DNA of 64,000 bases from Corynebacterium amycolatum. GTDB taxonomy: Bacteria; Actinomycetota; Actinomycetes; Mycobacteriales; Mycobacteriaceae. Under the pieces are notes generated by a model, which was not told the DNA's origin, made no database searches, and saw only the letters and a list, made by a program, of their open reading frames with translations. The first letter of the stretch is position 1, and every line of letters starts with the position of its first letter. This document shows positions 29,693 to 40,206 of the stretch, one piece after another. The position numbers were made by a program, and so were the translations under genes. The DNA lies in contig NZ_CP069513.1 in NCBI RefSeq assembly GCF_016889425.1, forward strand, positions 1,550,001-1,614,000, in the 5' to 3' direction.

Positions 29693-30085
29693 ATGCCTGC
29701 TCAGCAGCAATTGTCTACCGAACCAGTGCGTATCGATGCCTGGATTTGGGCGGTCAGGTTGCTGAAAACGCGCTCATTGGCCGCAGATGCGTGCCGTGGC
29801 GGCCACGTCAAAGTCAACGGCGAAGCCGTGAAACCCTCAGTTCTAGTCGTCCCAGGGGACAGAGTGCGATTGTGGGCAAACCACCGCGAACACATTGTTG
29901 AGGTCACCAAGACGGTGAAGAAGCGGGTCGGAGCTCCGGCGGCCAGGCAGTGCTATATTGACCACTCTCCAACGCCGCCTCCGAGGGAGATTCTCGCCTC
30001 GATGCCGATGCGCGACCGCGGTGCCGGGCGGCCTACGAAGCGCGATCGCCGTCAGCTCGATCGTCTTCGGGGACGTCGCTCATAG
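29693..30085 (+). CDS. S4-domain RNA-binding protein (Hsp15-like)
   Basis: The S4 domain fills residues ~10-60: RIDAWIWAVRLLKTRSLAAD, CRGGHVKVNGEAVKPS and VVPGDRVRLW. Hsp15 (YrfH) binds stalled 50S subunits carrying nascent chains; whether this homologue does so is inference. The basic C-terminal tail (GRPTKRDRRQLDRLRG) suits RNA binding. There is no gap to the upstream membrane protein gene. The last 53 nt overlap the 3' end of the opposing relS-like gene, an unusually long convergent overlap. Confidence 0.87.
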   Translation: MPAQQQLSTEPVRIDAWIWAVRLLKTRSLAADACRGGHVKVNGEAVKPSVLVVPGDRVRLWANHREHIVEVTKTVKKRVGAPAARQCYIDHSPTPPPREILASMPMRDRGAGRPTKRDRRQLDRLRGRRS

Positions 30086-31199
30086 GCATCCCGGCCTCCG
30101 CTAGTTGCTGTAATCGTGCGCGCAAACGAGCTGGTCGACGCTTCGGGTTATGGCTGGTATCCGCAGTGGCCTTAATGTGCTTGTCGCCGCGAGCCGCTAG
30201 TAGTAGGTCATCGATAACACGAACATGACCTGGGTTAAAGCGGTACTTCATGGCCTTGCTTACCGCGCTGAGGCGCTGCGGATTAAGTAGCTCTCGCAGC
30301 TGCCCGACAGTGCGAATGCCATTGCGTTCGAGCAGCTCTTCTGCCCAGCCGTAGTGCTCTGATTTTGAGCGGGGTGCATCTGGAAGCAGTATCGTCAGCA
30401 CACCGGGTAGGGTTTCCTCAGTTACCACAATGTCATCGGCGGTCGTCTTTGCCGGAACTGAGGGCTGTTCGCCCTCTCCATTCGCGGAATTGTCGGGTGC
30501 AGATTCCTCCAGCACGGCAACGACTTGGTCGAACTGCTGGTCCGCGAGCTCAATAAGACCAGCGGCCAGCGCAAAGGCCCTATCAATCCGCGGGTCTGTC
30601 GCTCCTTCAGGGGCCTTGTAGCGAATATCGTGTTCAAACTCTGCCCATGCATGCTGCAGAACCGTGCGCAGTTGCACCTCAAACTGCATGTCCGCATATG
30701 GAGTTAGCTCTGCTGGTGCCGCCGTCGACACCTTGCAGATCAAGTGCTGGGAGCCGTATCCCAACCGGCCGCTGATTCGTGTCTCCGCGGTCTTGTCAAT
30801 CGTGCGCAGCACAGTCAGCGAATCTCCCAGCGCATCCATAATCGCGGGAATCTCCGTCGAATGGTACGTGGTTACACGCACGCCGATGATGTCGTGGATA
30901 TCGTGCCACGGGTCAGGGTAGACGTAGCTGCCGTCCGCTTCACGACGCAGGGCCTTCTGCCGCAATGAGCGGAAAGACTTCACCCGCGCTGTGACATTGT
31001 CAAAGGCCAAACCGGCATCGGAGAGAATCTCTTTAATCGCATCGACAAAGTCCTGCGCGGCAGTGGGGTTCCGAGTTGCCCACGAGTCGTACTTCGACTG
31101 CAGCGCACGTGTAACCTCTCGATCCTCCGCCAACTGAGCCTTGCGGTTCTGCTCGCGGGAATCGTCGGCAAGCGAATCCTTCATCCGATTAGTCGTCAT
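30033..31199 (-). CDS. relS: RelA/SpoT-domain small alarmone synthetase (RelS-like)
   Basis: (p)ppGpp or pGpp synthetase-domain protein. Motifs: ARVKSFRSLRQKALR (substrate-binding basic stretch), IHDIIGVRVTTYH (metal/Asp motif), GRLGYGSQHLICKV (the YxSxH site) and FEVQLRTVLQHAWAEFEHD. No HD hydrolase, TGS or ACT domain is present. The ~190-residue C-terminal extension (ELLERNGIRTVGQLRELLN ...) has no assigned role. Length 388 aa. The position next to treY matches the RelS locus of C. glutamicum as I recall, hence the symbol. It overlaps the treY stop by 11 nt, suggesting coupling, and converges with the S4 gene. ATG 31184 is an alternative start. Confidence 0.85.
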   Translation of the reverse strand: MTTNRMKDSLADDSREQNRKAQLAEDREVTRALQSKYDSWATRNPTAAQDFVDAIKEILSDAGLAFDNVTARVKSFRSLRQKALRREADGSYVYPDPWHDIHDIIGVRVTTYHSTEIPAIMDALGDSLTVLRTIDKTAETRISGRLGYGSQHLICKVSTAAPAELTPYADMQFEVQLRTVLQHAWAEFEHDIRYKAPEGATDPRIDRAFALAAGLIELADQQFDQVVAVLEESAPDNSANGEGEQPSVPAKTTADDIVVTEETLPGVLTILLPDAPRSKSEHYGWAEELLERNGIRTVGQLRELLNPQRLSAVSKAMKYRFNPGHVRVIDDLLLAARGDKHIKATADTSHNPKRRPARLRARLQQLAEAGMPMSDVPEDDRADGDRAS

Positions 31200-33651
31200 C
31201 GTCCTCGCGTACCAGCAGTGCTACTGGGAAGGAGCTGAACAGAGAAGCCACGGCGATGGTACCCGACCAGGTATGGCCGGTGAAACGGTCGGTCCAGAAT
31301 CCCTTGGGAAGTGTCACTGTAGTGTCGCCCCAACCGCCTTCGCGCTGCAGCCCCAGCGGACGGCGCGTCACCAGCGCGATAACATCTTCCGGCTCGCCCT
31401 TCGGTCCACGCGCTGCACCGACCAGATGGCGCTCACCCACACCGACGGAAAATACTGGCTGGTAGGCACCGCCGACGAAGGACTCCGGGCGCTCCGCACG
31501 CAGCTTCACGCCGTGGTGAGTCACCATCAGCTTTGCGACGTCCGCATCGGCATCCGTAAAGTCCTCCGGCAGCTCAGCTGGGTGCTCTGGACTCTTAGTC
31601 ACCGACGTGACCTCATCGCGGGCAACCTTATCCAGCGCCGCGACGCGCGCATCGTAGTCGACGAAGCGGCGGTTGTCGGGATCAACCAGGGAGTCCTCTG
31701 TGAACTCCGTCCCCTGGTAGGTATCGGGGATGCCGGGGCCGACAAGCTGGAGGAGCTTGCGCGACAGAGACGTGGTCAGGGCAGCTGGCGCAATGGAGCG
31801 GACGAACTCTGTGATGGAGTCGGTCAGGGGGCCGTCGAGAAGCGCGTCGATCCAGCTGCGGATGCCGAGTTCGAACTCCTCGACCGGCTCCGTCCAGGAG
31901 GTGTGCACATCTGCCTCGCGGATGGCCTTGATGGTGTAGTCGTGGAGGCGTTCACGCAGTTCATCGGTAATTACGCCGTCGGTCGGCCAGACTCCGATGA
32001 TGTTCTGCAGCAGGAAGTAGCCGGTGGCATCGTCCGGGGCGGGGGTGATGGCCATCCAGTTGCGGACATTTTCAGCCCAGTCGCCGGAGACATCGGAGAG
32101 CTGGAGAATGCGGGCGCGGACATCTTCGCCGCGCTTGGTGTCGTGAGTAGACAGCGTGGTCATCGTTCGTGGCCAGAGGCGAGCACGTTCCGACTGCAAC
32201 AGGTGGAATTCCGCTGCCGACATGCCGTAGCGACCGAGATCACCGCCGACTTCGTTTAGGCTGATCAGGCGGCAGGCGCGGTAGAAGGTGGTGTCTTCGA
32301 CACCCTTTGCCATGACCGCACCACAGACCTGCGCGAACCGCGTGGCGGCCTCACCACCGGCTACCAAACCTGCCGAAATGAGGTCGAGAGCAAAGACGCG
32401 CGAGGGGAAACGCGCTGCCATTTCACCAATGACCGTGGAAGCCACTCGCGACAGGGAGACATAGTCCGAACGGTAGACAGGCATTGCAGCGACCAGCTTG
32501 CAGATGGTGTCGATAAGCACTTCATCGCTGACGCTGGTGCCGCTGATAGACCAGTTGTCCCGGCGCAGAGCCCGCGCTAGACGACGGACCTCCGCAGCCA
32601 GCTCGTGAGCAGCGACATCGTGCTTGAGAGCCTGCGCAGTTGCCTGCACGGCAGTCTTGTCCCAGGTTGAGCCGGACTGCTGCAGAGCCAACATGCTCAT
32701 GGCGTCTCGGGAGTCGCGGTTGACGAAGACATTGTCGAACTCACGCAGGGCGTCGTAACCCGTGGTGCCGTCAACCTGGAGCCTTGGATCCAGTGGCTCT
32801 TCGGCACCCAGAATCTTCTCGATAACCAGCCACTTGTCATCGCCGAGTAGACGGCGCAGCTCACTGAGGTATCCGAATGGGTTGCTGAGACCATCCGGGT
32901 GGTCAATGCGGACACCGTCAATGATGTCCGCAGCCAGCAGCTCGCGGATGATGCGGTGTGTGTGCTCGAATACCACCGGATTTTCCTGGCGGATGCCGGC
33001 CAGACCGTTGACGCTGAAGAATCGACGGTAGCCAATGACCCCGTCCTTCCAGTACATCAGGCGATAGGCCTGGCGATCATGTACTTCCTGCGGGGTGCCG
33101 TCCTCGGTTCCAGGGCGCACCGGGAATTCATTGTCGTAGTAGCGCAGAAGTGGGTCATCGCCAGAGGTGTCGAGCTCCAGCTTGTCGATATCTTCCAGGG
33201 AGCCCAGAATCGGCAACCCCATCTTGCCGTTGGCACCGTTGTCCTCGTGCCAGTCGATGTCGAAGTATGGCTCGAACTGAGAATCCTTGCCATAGGTCAG
33301 AACGTCCCACCACCAGGCATTGAGCTTGGGTTCCTCAACACCGAGGTGGTTCGGTACCAGGTCGATAATGATGCCCAGACCGGCCTTGTGCGCCACCTGC
33401 GCGAGCTTCTGCAGCTCTTCCATGCCGCCGAGCTCCGGGTTCACAGTCGTCGGATCGATGACATCGTAGCCATGGTTCGACTCCGGTACGGAAGTGAGGA
33501 TAGGCGACAGATACAGGTGTGAAATTCCGAGGTCTGCCAAGTAGCCGACCTGTTCAGCCGCGTCAGCGAACGTGAAAGCGCGCCCGTTTGGATCGGCCTT
33601 GGGGCCACGGAGTTGGAGACGGTAGGTGGACGTAATTGGTCGGCGACTCAT
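31189..33651 (-). CDS. treY: Malto-oligosyltrehalose synthase
   Basis: GH13 transglycosylase that turns the reducing-end alpha-1,4 bond of maltodextrins into the alpha,alpha-1,1 bond of trehalose; TreZ then releases trehalose. Sequence: TSTYRLQLRG at the start, SHLYLSPILTSVPESNHGYD, DLVPNHLGVEEPKLNAWWWD, DGVRIDHPDGLSNP with the catalytic Asp, KWLVIEKILG with the Glu, and TMTTLSTHDTKRGEDVRAR. Length 820 aa is in the family range. The ATG at 33651 follows AAAGGGGAAC and gives MSRRPITSTYRLQL; an ATG at 33672 would add seven residues. It overlaps relS downstream. Confidence 0.95.
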   Translation of the reverse strand: MSRRPITSTYRLQLRGPKADPNGRAFTFADAAEQVGYLADLGISHLYLSPILTSVPESNHGYDVIDPTTVNPELGGMEELQKLAQVAHKAGLGIIIDLVPNHLGVEEPKLNAWWWDVLTYGKDSQFEPYFDIDWHEDNGANGKMGLPILGSLEDIDKLELDTSGDDPLLRYYDNEFPVRPGTEDGTPQEVHDRQAYRLMYWKDGVIGYRRFFSVNGLAGIRQENPVVFEHTHRIIRELLAADIIDGVRIDHPDGLSNPFGYLSELRRLLGDDKWLVIEKILGAEEPLDPRLQVDGTTGYDALREFDNVFVNRDSRDAMSMLALQQSGSTWDKTAVQATAQALKHDVAAHELAAEVRRLARALRRDNWSISGTSVSDEVLIDTICKLVAAMPVYRSDYVSLSRVASTVIGEMAARFPSRVFALDLISAGLVAGGEAATRFAQVCGAVMAKGVEDTTFYRACRLISLNEVGGDLGRYGMSAAEFHLLQSERARLWPRTMTTLSTHDTKRGEDVRARILQLSDVSGDWAENVRNWMAITPAPDDATGYFLLQNIIGVWPTDGVITDELRERLHDYTIKAIREADVHTSWTEPVEEFELGIRSWIDALLDGPLTDSITEFVRSIAPAALTTSLSRKLLQLVGPGIPDTYQGTEFTEDSLVDPDNRRFVDYDARVAALDKVARDEVTSVTKSPEHPAELPEDFTDADADVAKLMVTHHGVKLRAERPESFVGGAYQPVFSVGVGERHLVGAARGPKGEPEDVIALVTRRPLGLQREGGWGDTTVTLPKGFWTDRFTGHTWSGTIAVASLFSSFPVALLVREDDDD

Positions 33652-33764
33652 GTTCCCCTTTATACCGCCCACCAGGAAAAGCTGCTGCCTGACCGCTGTG
33701 GCAGCAGCTAGCCCCAGAGCCTGCGCCCGCCTTCCGAATGCGAATTTCTTCCCGTGAACGTGGC

Positions 33765-35408
33765 CTAGAAGGGCGGCATTCCGTCATCGCCGGGCAGGGA
33801 AGTGGAACCAAACAGCGGAACCGACTCACTGGAGTTGTTTCCGTCGCTGGCGCTAGGCGTCCCTTCCACAGTGCCTCCTGCTTCGGACGCGCCATCCTCT
33901 TCCGGATTCAGCCCGAGTGCAGTGAAGAGCTCCTTCTCGCTCCAAATCTGGATTTCCTGGCCTTCGGCCTGCAGCTGTCGAGCCCTCTTCTCCTTCGACG
34001 TCACCGAATCCCACGGACCGGCGACCAATATGGTCGTTTTCTTCGTAACACCCTTATTGATATTCGCACCTGCAAAGGCAATCTTGTCCCACAGAAAACC
34101 CTTGTCATACGGTGCAAAATCGCCCGTCAGTGTCACACGCTGCTGGTACAGAAGGCCGCTTGGATCCGCGTCCGGATTCGGGTCTGGAATGGTGTCCGGT
34201 GTCTTGGCTGCATCCCATTTCGCATTGCGACGCGGCCGACGTGACGGCGTGGAACTGCCGGACTGCGCACCAGCACTAGCACCAGTGCCCGCGTTGGTTC
34301 CGGCTCCAGTGCTGGCGACACCAGACGGGTCATAGCGCACCATCCGCACTCGTCCACTGCCAATCTGGCCCAAGCTCAGCGAGACCTTCTTGCTCAAATC
34401 AGCCACCGATGTCGCGCGCTGGTGCTCCATCAACCACAGCGCTACCTCAGCACATGCGACCGCATCCGCCGTCGCATCATGATGATTCTCCAGTGACGCT
34501 CCCGCGGCCTCCGCCAACGTCGGCAGCTTCAAGTTGGGCAGCCCCAACTGCATCTGCCGAGCCCACATATAAGTACACGCAAAATTCAACTTCGGTGCTG
34601 GAATGCTTTCCGCCCGGCACGCCCGCGACAGGGCTGTGAAATCAAACCGCGCATTGTGAGCAACTACGTCCAAATCCCCGACGACGTCAACAAACTTCGC
34701 CAGCTGCTCCGGAAATGACGGCTCACCGGCCACATCTGCTGCCGTGATGCCATGAATCGCGACATTGGCTTCATCAAAATACTCCAACCCCTTTGGCGGA
34801 CGGCACATCCAGGAATAACGCTCCGTCACCTTCCCGCCACGCACGACCGCAACGCCAAGCTGAATAATCGAGCCGGTGTCTTCGTTCGCTGTCTCTACAT
34901 CGAACGCCGCAAACGGTGCGATGTCCGACACCGCAACCTCATCCCCCGAAGGAAGCGGCGCAAAAGGCACAGAGTGCTTTACGACGTCGCCCGCGCCCTC
35001 AACCACACTCACGCCTTCGGTGACCGCCGCGCGCTGTGCCATCCACGGCATCAACGTGGAAGTAAAAGCATCAGCTGAACTGTAGAACTCCGGATTCTTG
35101 GCCATCTCCGCCATGAGGTCTGCCAGCAACTGCGCTGCTGCCTGGCGATGAGACATCACACGAGCCTTTGGCAAAGCTACTCCGAGGTCTACCGTGCCGG
35201 GGAAGAAGCGGTTGGCCGGAGTGTAGACACCGTTTTTACTTGCCGATGCGACCTCGGCAACGTCGGCAAGCGGGAGGGGCTTCGCGGGGGCGGTGCTAGC
35301 CGTGTTGATGGTGTGGGTAAGACGGAGCCCATCTGCGGTAATAGTCACCGTGTCGCCGGTGAGCTCGAAGACGACGGCGGGCTCGGAGGATGGCGTGGTC
35401 GTAGTCAT
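33765..35408 (-). CDS. DEDDh 3'-5' exonuclease with C-terminal BRCT domain
   Basis: The exonuclease domain of the DnaQ/epsilon type covers ~165-335: AAFDVETANEDTG (first acidic pair), DVVAHNARFDFTAL, and NHHDATADAVACAEVALW with the His and last Asp. A BRCT domain (~440-515) reads RVTLTGDFAPYDKGFLWDKI and VTKKTTILVAGPWDSVTSKEKRA. The N-terminal 160 residues resemble a PH-like or unknown domain. Such fusions are common in Corynebacterium and suggest DNA repair or proofreading. Residues ~375-420 are a Ser/Ala/Gly linker. TACCAT lies 7 nt upstream of the ATG (leaderless). Confidence 0.9.
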   Translation of the reverse strand: MTTTTPSSEPAVVFELTGDTVTITADGLRLTHTINTASTAPAKPLPLADVAEVASASKNGVYTPANRFFPGTVDLGVALPKARVMSHRQAAAQLLADLMAEMAKNPEFYSSADAFTSTLMPWMAQRAAVTEGVSVVEGAGDVVKHSVPFAPLPSGDEVAVSDIAPFAAFDVETANEDTGSIIQLGVAVVRGGKVTERYSWMCRPPKGLEYFDEANVAIHGITAADVAGEPSFPEQLAKFVDVVGDLDVVAHNARFDFTALSRACRAESIPAPKLNFACTYMWARQMQLGLPNLKLPTLAEAAGASLENHHDATADAVACAEVALWLMEHQRATSVADLSKKVSLSLGQIGSGRVRMVRYDPSGVASTGAGTNAGTGASAGAQSGSSTPSRRPRRNAKWDAAKTPDTIPDPNPDADPSGLLYQQRVTLTGDFAPYDKGFLWDKIAFAGANINKGVTKKTTILVAGPWDSVTSKEKRARQLQAEGQEIQIWSEKELFTALGLNPEEDGASEAGGTVEGTPSASDGNNSSESVPLFGSTSLPGDDGMPPF

Positions 35409-35731
35409 GCACTAGATGGTAGCGCCGATGGCGGATTGAGCCCTATAGAGGCTGCGGTACCTGCGGTTCTAGCCGAGTACATGTGGCTTCCGACAATGTG
35501 GAAATGTCCACAGAAATAGGAATATTTATGGAGCGTTCGGACAGTGGGGGTGTCTGTACCCCTGAAAACCACATGTTTTGGGAGGTTAAATGTCCGGATG
35601 CATTTTGAGCGGGCGCTCCTTATACTTTTCGACGAACGGCGGTAACTGGTCGTTCGAGCTTTCGAGCTCAAGCGAAGGGCAAAGCGGAAACAACGTATGC
35701 CAGTGAAGCGATGAAATAAGGAGTAAATATT
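35409..35731. other. Intergenic region with a dyad, upstream of higA-like gene
   Basis: No gene is seen in these 323 nt. TGTGGA-AATG-TCCACA at 35497-35512 is a perfect 6-bp dyad, operator-like, about 220 nt before the HigA start. The stretch 35600-35725 was searched for a HigB toxin remnant in three frames. One frame gives TNGGNWSFEL, loosely like the HigB C-terminus, but there is no supporting start or length. Confidence 0.5.
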
Positions 35732-35974
35732 TTGAGCACGCATCCTGTGCACCCTGGTTCTATCTTGAACGATAATTTCCTCGAGCCGCGACACCTCTCT
35801 ATCTACCGACTGGCTCTTGCCATCGGCGTGCCAAGCTCAACTCTGGAGCGCTTTCGCACCGGCCGCACTGCGGTCACCACTGACCTCGCAAATCGACTGT
35901 CCGACTACTTTGACACCGAGCCTGAGTACTGGTTGAACTCTCAGGCGGAGTTTAATATGCGCGCATCTGCGTAA
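35732..35974 (+). CDS. higA: Solitary HigA-family antitoxin/XRE regulator
   Basis: 80-aa helix-turn-helix protein with the HigA signature: HPVHPGSILNDNFLEPRHLS at the start, YRLALAIGVPSSTLERFRTG for the HTH, and LSDYFDTEPEYWLNSQAEF at the end. HigA represses its own operon and neutralises HigB. No HigB toxin gene is found within 300 nt on either side, so this is an orphan. It is about 15 residues shorter at the C-terminus than many HigA proteins. The TTG start at 35732 follows AAGGAG by 8 nt. Confidence 0.82.
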   Translation: MSTHPVHPGSILNDNFLEPRHLSIYRLALAIGVPSSTLERFRTGRTAVTTDLANRLSDYFDTEPEYWLNSQAEFNMRASA

Positions 35975-36019
35975 GAAGACTTCACGCCAGCTCGGCTCCC
36001 GCGGTGCTGTGTTGACCCA

Positions 36020-36136
36020 ATGCGAGTTACTGACTGCGTTTATGGCTGGCGGCGGTGGGGCGATGCGAGTTACTGACTGCGTTTATGTCAAAAATGGCCC
36101 GAAAAATGGCCTGAAAGCGTCATAAACTCACACAGT
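36020..36136. repeat. Direct repeat and palindromic repeat, copy 2
   Basis: A 25-bp unit beginning ATGCGAGTTACTGACTGC occurs exactly twice, at 36020-36044 and 36063-36087. The second copy is the left arm of an imperfect palindrome whose right arm is 36121-36136 (CATAAACTCACACAGT). The 33-nt loop holds two AAAATGGCC-type units. Read in reverse, arm and loop match the element at 9265-9336 (GTTTATGAC at the arm end, CCATTTTT and GGGC in the loop), so both belong to one family. Confidence 0.78.
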
Positions 36137-36197
36137 TTCAAATTTGCAGCCCTCAATTTTTGCTACGTACCCCTGTTTTGAGTTGAACTCAGAGCCG

Positions 36198-36246
36198 AAA
36201 ATCTCCTGTCAGTGGAAGAAAAGTCTTCCGCCGACAGGGGATTTTT
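36198..36246. terminator. Bidirectional hairpin terminator
   Basis: AAAATCtCCTGTC (36198-36210) pairs with GACAGGgGATTTT (36233-36245), and inner GGAAGA/TCTTCC arms extend the stem. T-runs occur on both strands (ATTTTTGT on plus, ATTTTCGG on minus). It can end higA transcripts from the left and glgX transcripts from the right. Confidence 0.8.
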
Positions 36247-36270
36247 GTGTAGGACCCAACGCGGACGCGG

Positions 36271-38412
<2,142 letters not shown>

Positions 38413-38686
38413 GTGACTACCTTAACCGTTTTGTAAAAAACATGAGCCATTTTCAGTCCAGTGTGAGCGCGCAAACCGACCCATTCGTCGAGCGCACTTC
38501 GCAAAAACGACCCCCAGACAAAAAGTCGAGTTGAACGGTTAAGTGCGTAAACTTCGCGCGAAAATAAGTATTTAACCCTGCAAGTGGGCAATTTGACACT
38601 CTAAACGCACCTTGGTGGGCACCGAATCCCCAATATTCGCGGTCACCAACGCGCGAAGATTCCCAAAGGCCTTTACTTTTGGAATT
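38413..38686. promoter_or_regulatory. Divergent control region, glgX / transcarboxylase operon
   Basis: No gene is seen in these 274 nt. TACTTT (38674-38679) lies 7 nt before the ATG of the 5S gene, a leaderless promoter. Several similar boxes recur: ACTTCGCAAA at 38496-38505, the perfect palindrome TTCGCGCGAA at 38553-38562, and GCGCGAAG at 38651-38658. ACTTCGCAAA is one base from the RamB half-site ACTTTGCAAA of C. glutamicum, a regulator of acetate and propionate metabolism; binding here is inference. Confidence 0.5.
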
Positions 38687-40183
38687 ATGAGTCCACGAAC
38701 CATTGGTGTAACGGAAGTAGCGTTCCGAGACGCTCATCAGAGCCTCATGGCAACGCGAATGGCTATGGAAGACATGGTCGATGTCTGTGAAGAAATGGAC
38801 AAGGCCGGTTTTTGGAGTGTGGAGTGCTGGGGTGGCGCAACCTTTGATGCCTGCATCCGCTTCCTTAATGAAGACCCCTGGGAGCGACTGCGGACATTCC
38901 GCAAACTGATGCCGAACAGCCGCCTGCAGATGCTGCTGCGCGGTCAGAATCTCCTCGGCTACCGCCACTACGAGGACATGGTGGTTGACAAGTTTGTCGA
39001 AAAGTCCGCTGAAAACGGCATGGACGTATTCCGTGTTTTCGACGCCCTCAACGATCCACGCAATCTCGAGCACGCCATGCGCGCGGTCAAGAACGTCGGC
39101 AAGCACGCGCAGGGCACGATCTGCTACACGACGTCTCCGCTTCACGACGTCGACGGGTACGTCAAACTCGCTGGTCGTCTACTGGATATGGGGGCGGACT
39201 CCATTGCGTTGAAGGACATGGCAGCGCTGCTGAAACCCCAGCCGGCTTACGACATCATCCGCGGCATCAAGGAAACTTACGGCGAGGACACCCAGATTAA
39301 CGTCCACTGCCACTCGACCACCGGTGTCACCATGGTGACTTTGATGAAGGCCATCGAAGCTGGTGCGGATGTCGTGGACACGGCAATTTCGTCGATGTCG
39401 CTGGGGCCGGGGCACAATCCGACCGAGTCGCTGGTGGAAATGTTGGAGGGAACCGACTACACCACCGACCTGAACATGGATAACCTGATCACCATTCGTG
39501 ACCACTTCCGCAAGGTGCGTCCGAAGTACGCAGAGTTCGAGTCGAAAACCCTGGTCAATACCGACATTTTCATGTCGCAGATTCCTGGCGGCATGTTGTC
39601 GAACATGGAAAACCAGCTCAAGGCCCAGGGCGCGGGCGACCGCGTCGAAGAGGTCATGCGTGAAGTGCCGATTGTCCGAAAGGACGCCGGCTACCCGCCG
39701 CTGGTGACTCCGAGCTCGCAGATCGTCGGCACGCAAGCTGTGTTTAACGTGCTGATGGGACGCTACAAGGTCATGACGGCTGAGTTCGCCGACCTCATGC
39801 TCGGCTATTACGGGCAGTGCCCGGGTGAGCGCAACCCAGAGCTGATTAAGCAGGCAGCGGAGCAGACCAAGAAGGAAGAAATCACGGTTCGTCCGGCTGA
39901 TCTCCTCGAGCCAGAGTGGGACGACCTGGTCGAGCAGGCCAAGGAGCTCGACGGTTACAACGGCACCGCCGAGGATGTCCTGACCAACGCGCTGTTCCCA
40001 TCTGTCGCACCGGGATTCTTCACCGCGCGCGGCGAAGGGCCGAAGAACGTCGGCAAGACCGCCGAGCAGCTCAAGCGCGAGGCAGAGCAGGCCTCTGGTG
40101 CTGCCAATGCCATTCGCGAGCCAATTCGCTACAAGGTCACCGTCGGCGGTCGCTCGCAGACCGTCCAGGTGGAACCCGCCTAG
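38687..40183 (+). CDS. Methylmalonyl-CoA carboxyltransferase 5S subunit
   Basis: Outer subunit of transcarboxylase: moves CO2 from carboxybiotin to pyruvate, giving oxaloacetate. It matches the Propionibacterium 5S protein along its length: FRDAHQSLMATRMAMEDMV, SVECWGGATFDACIRFLNED, ADSIALKDMAALLKP (carbamylated Lys), INVHCHSTTGVTMVTLMKAI (metal His pair) and IPGGMLSNMENQL. Length 498 aa compares with about 505 in Propionibacterium. No biotin domain is fused, unlike pyruvate carboxylase. The ATG at 38687 follows TACTTT by 7 nt. First gene of the operon; 23 nt separate it from 12S. Confidence 0.93.
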   Translation: MSPRTIGVTEVAFRDAHQSLMATRMAMEDMVDVCEEMDKAGFWSVECWGGATFDACIRFLNEDPWERLRTFRKLMPNSRLQMLLRGQNLLGYRHYEDMVVDKFVEKSAENGMDVFRVFDALNDPRNLEHAMRAVKNVGKHAQGTICYTTSPLHDVDGYVKLAGRLLDMGADSIALKDMAALLKPQPAYDIIRGIKETYGEDTQINVHCHSTTGVTMVTLMKAIEAGADVVDTAISSMSLGPGHNPTESLVEMLEGTDYTTDLNMDNLITIRDHFRKVRPKYAEFESKTLVNTDIFMSQIPGGMLSNMENQLKAQGAGDRVEEVMREVPIVRKDAGYPPLVTPSSQIVGTQAVFNVLMGRYKVMTAEFADLMLGYYGQCPGERNPELIKQAAEQTKKEEITVRPADLLEPEWDDLVEQAKELDGYNGTAEDVLTNALFPSVAPGFFTARGEGPKNVGKTAEQLKREAEQASGAANAIREPIRYKVTVGGRSQTVQVEPA

Positions 40184-40206
40184 GAACATCGGGAGAAGAG
40201 ATAGCA

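Noticed and set aside
35600..35725. Possible HigB toxin remnant before higA
   Set aside because: One frame gives TNGGNWSFEL, loosely HigB-like, but there is no length, start or further match.
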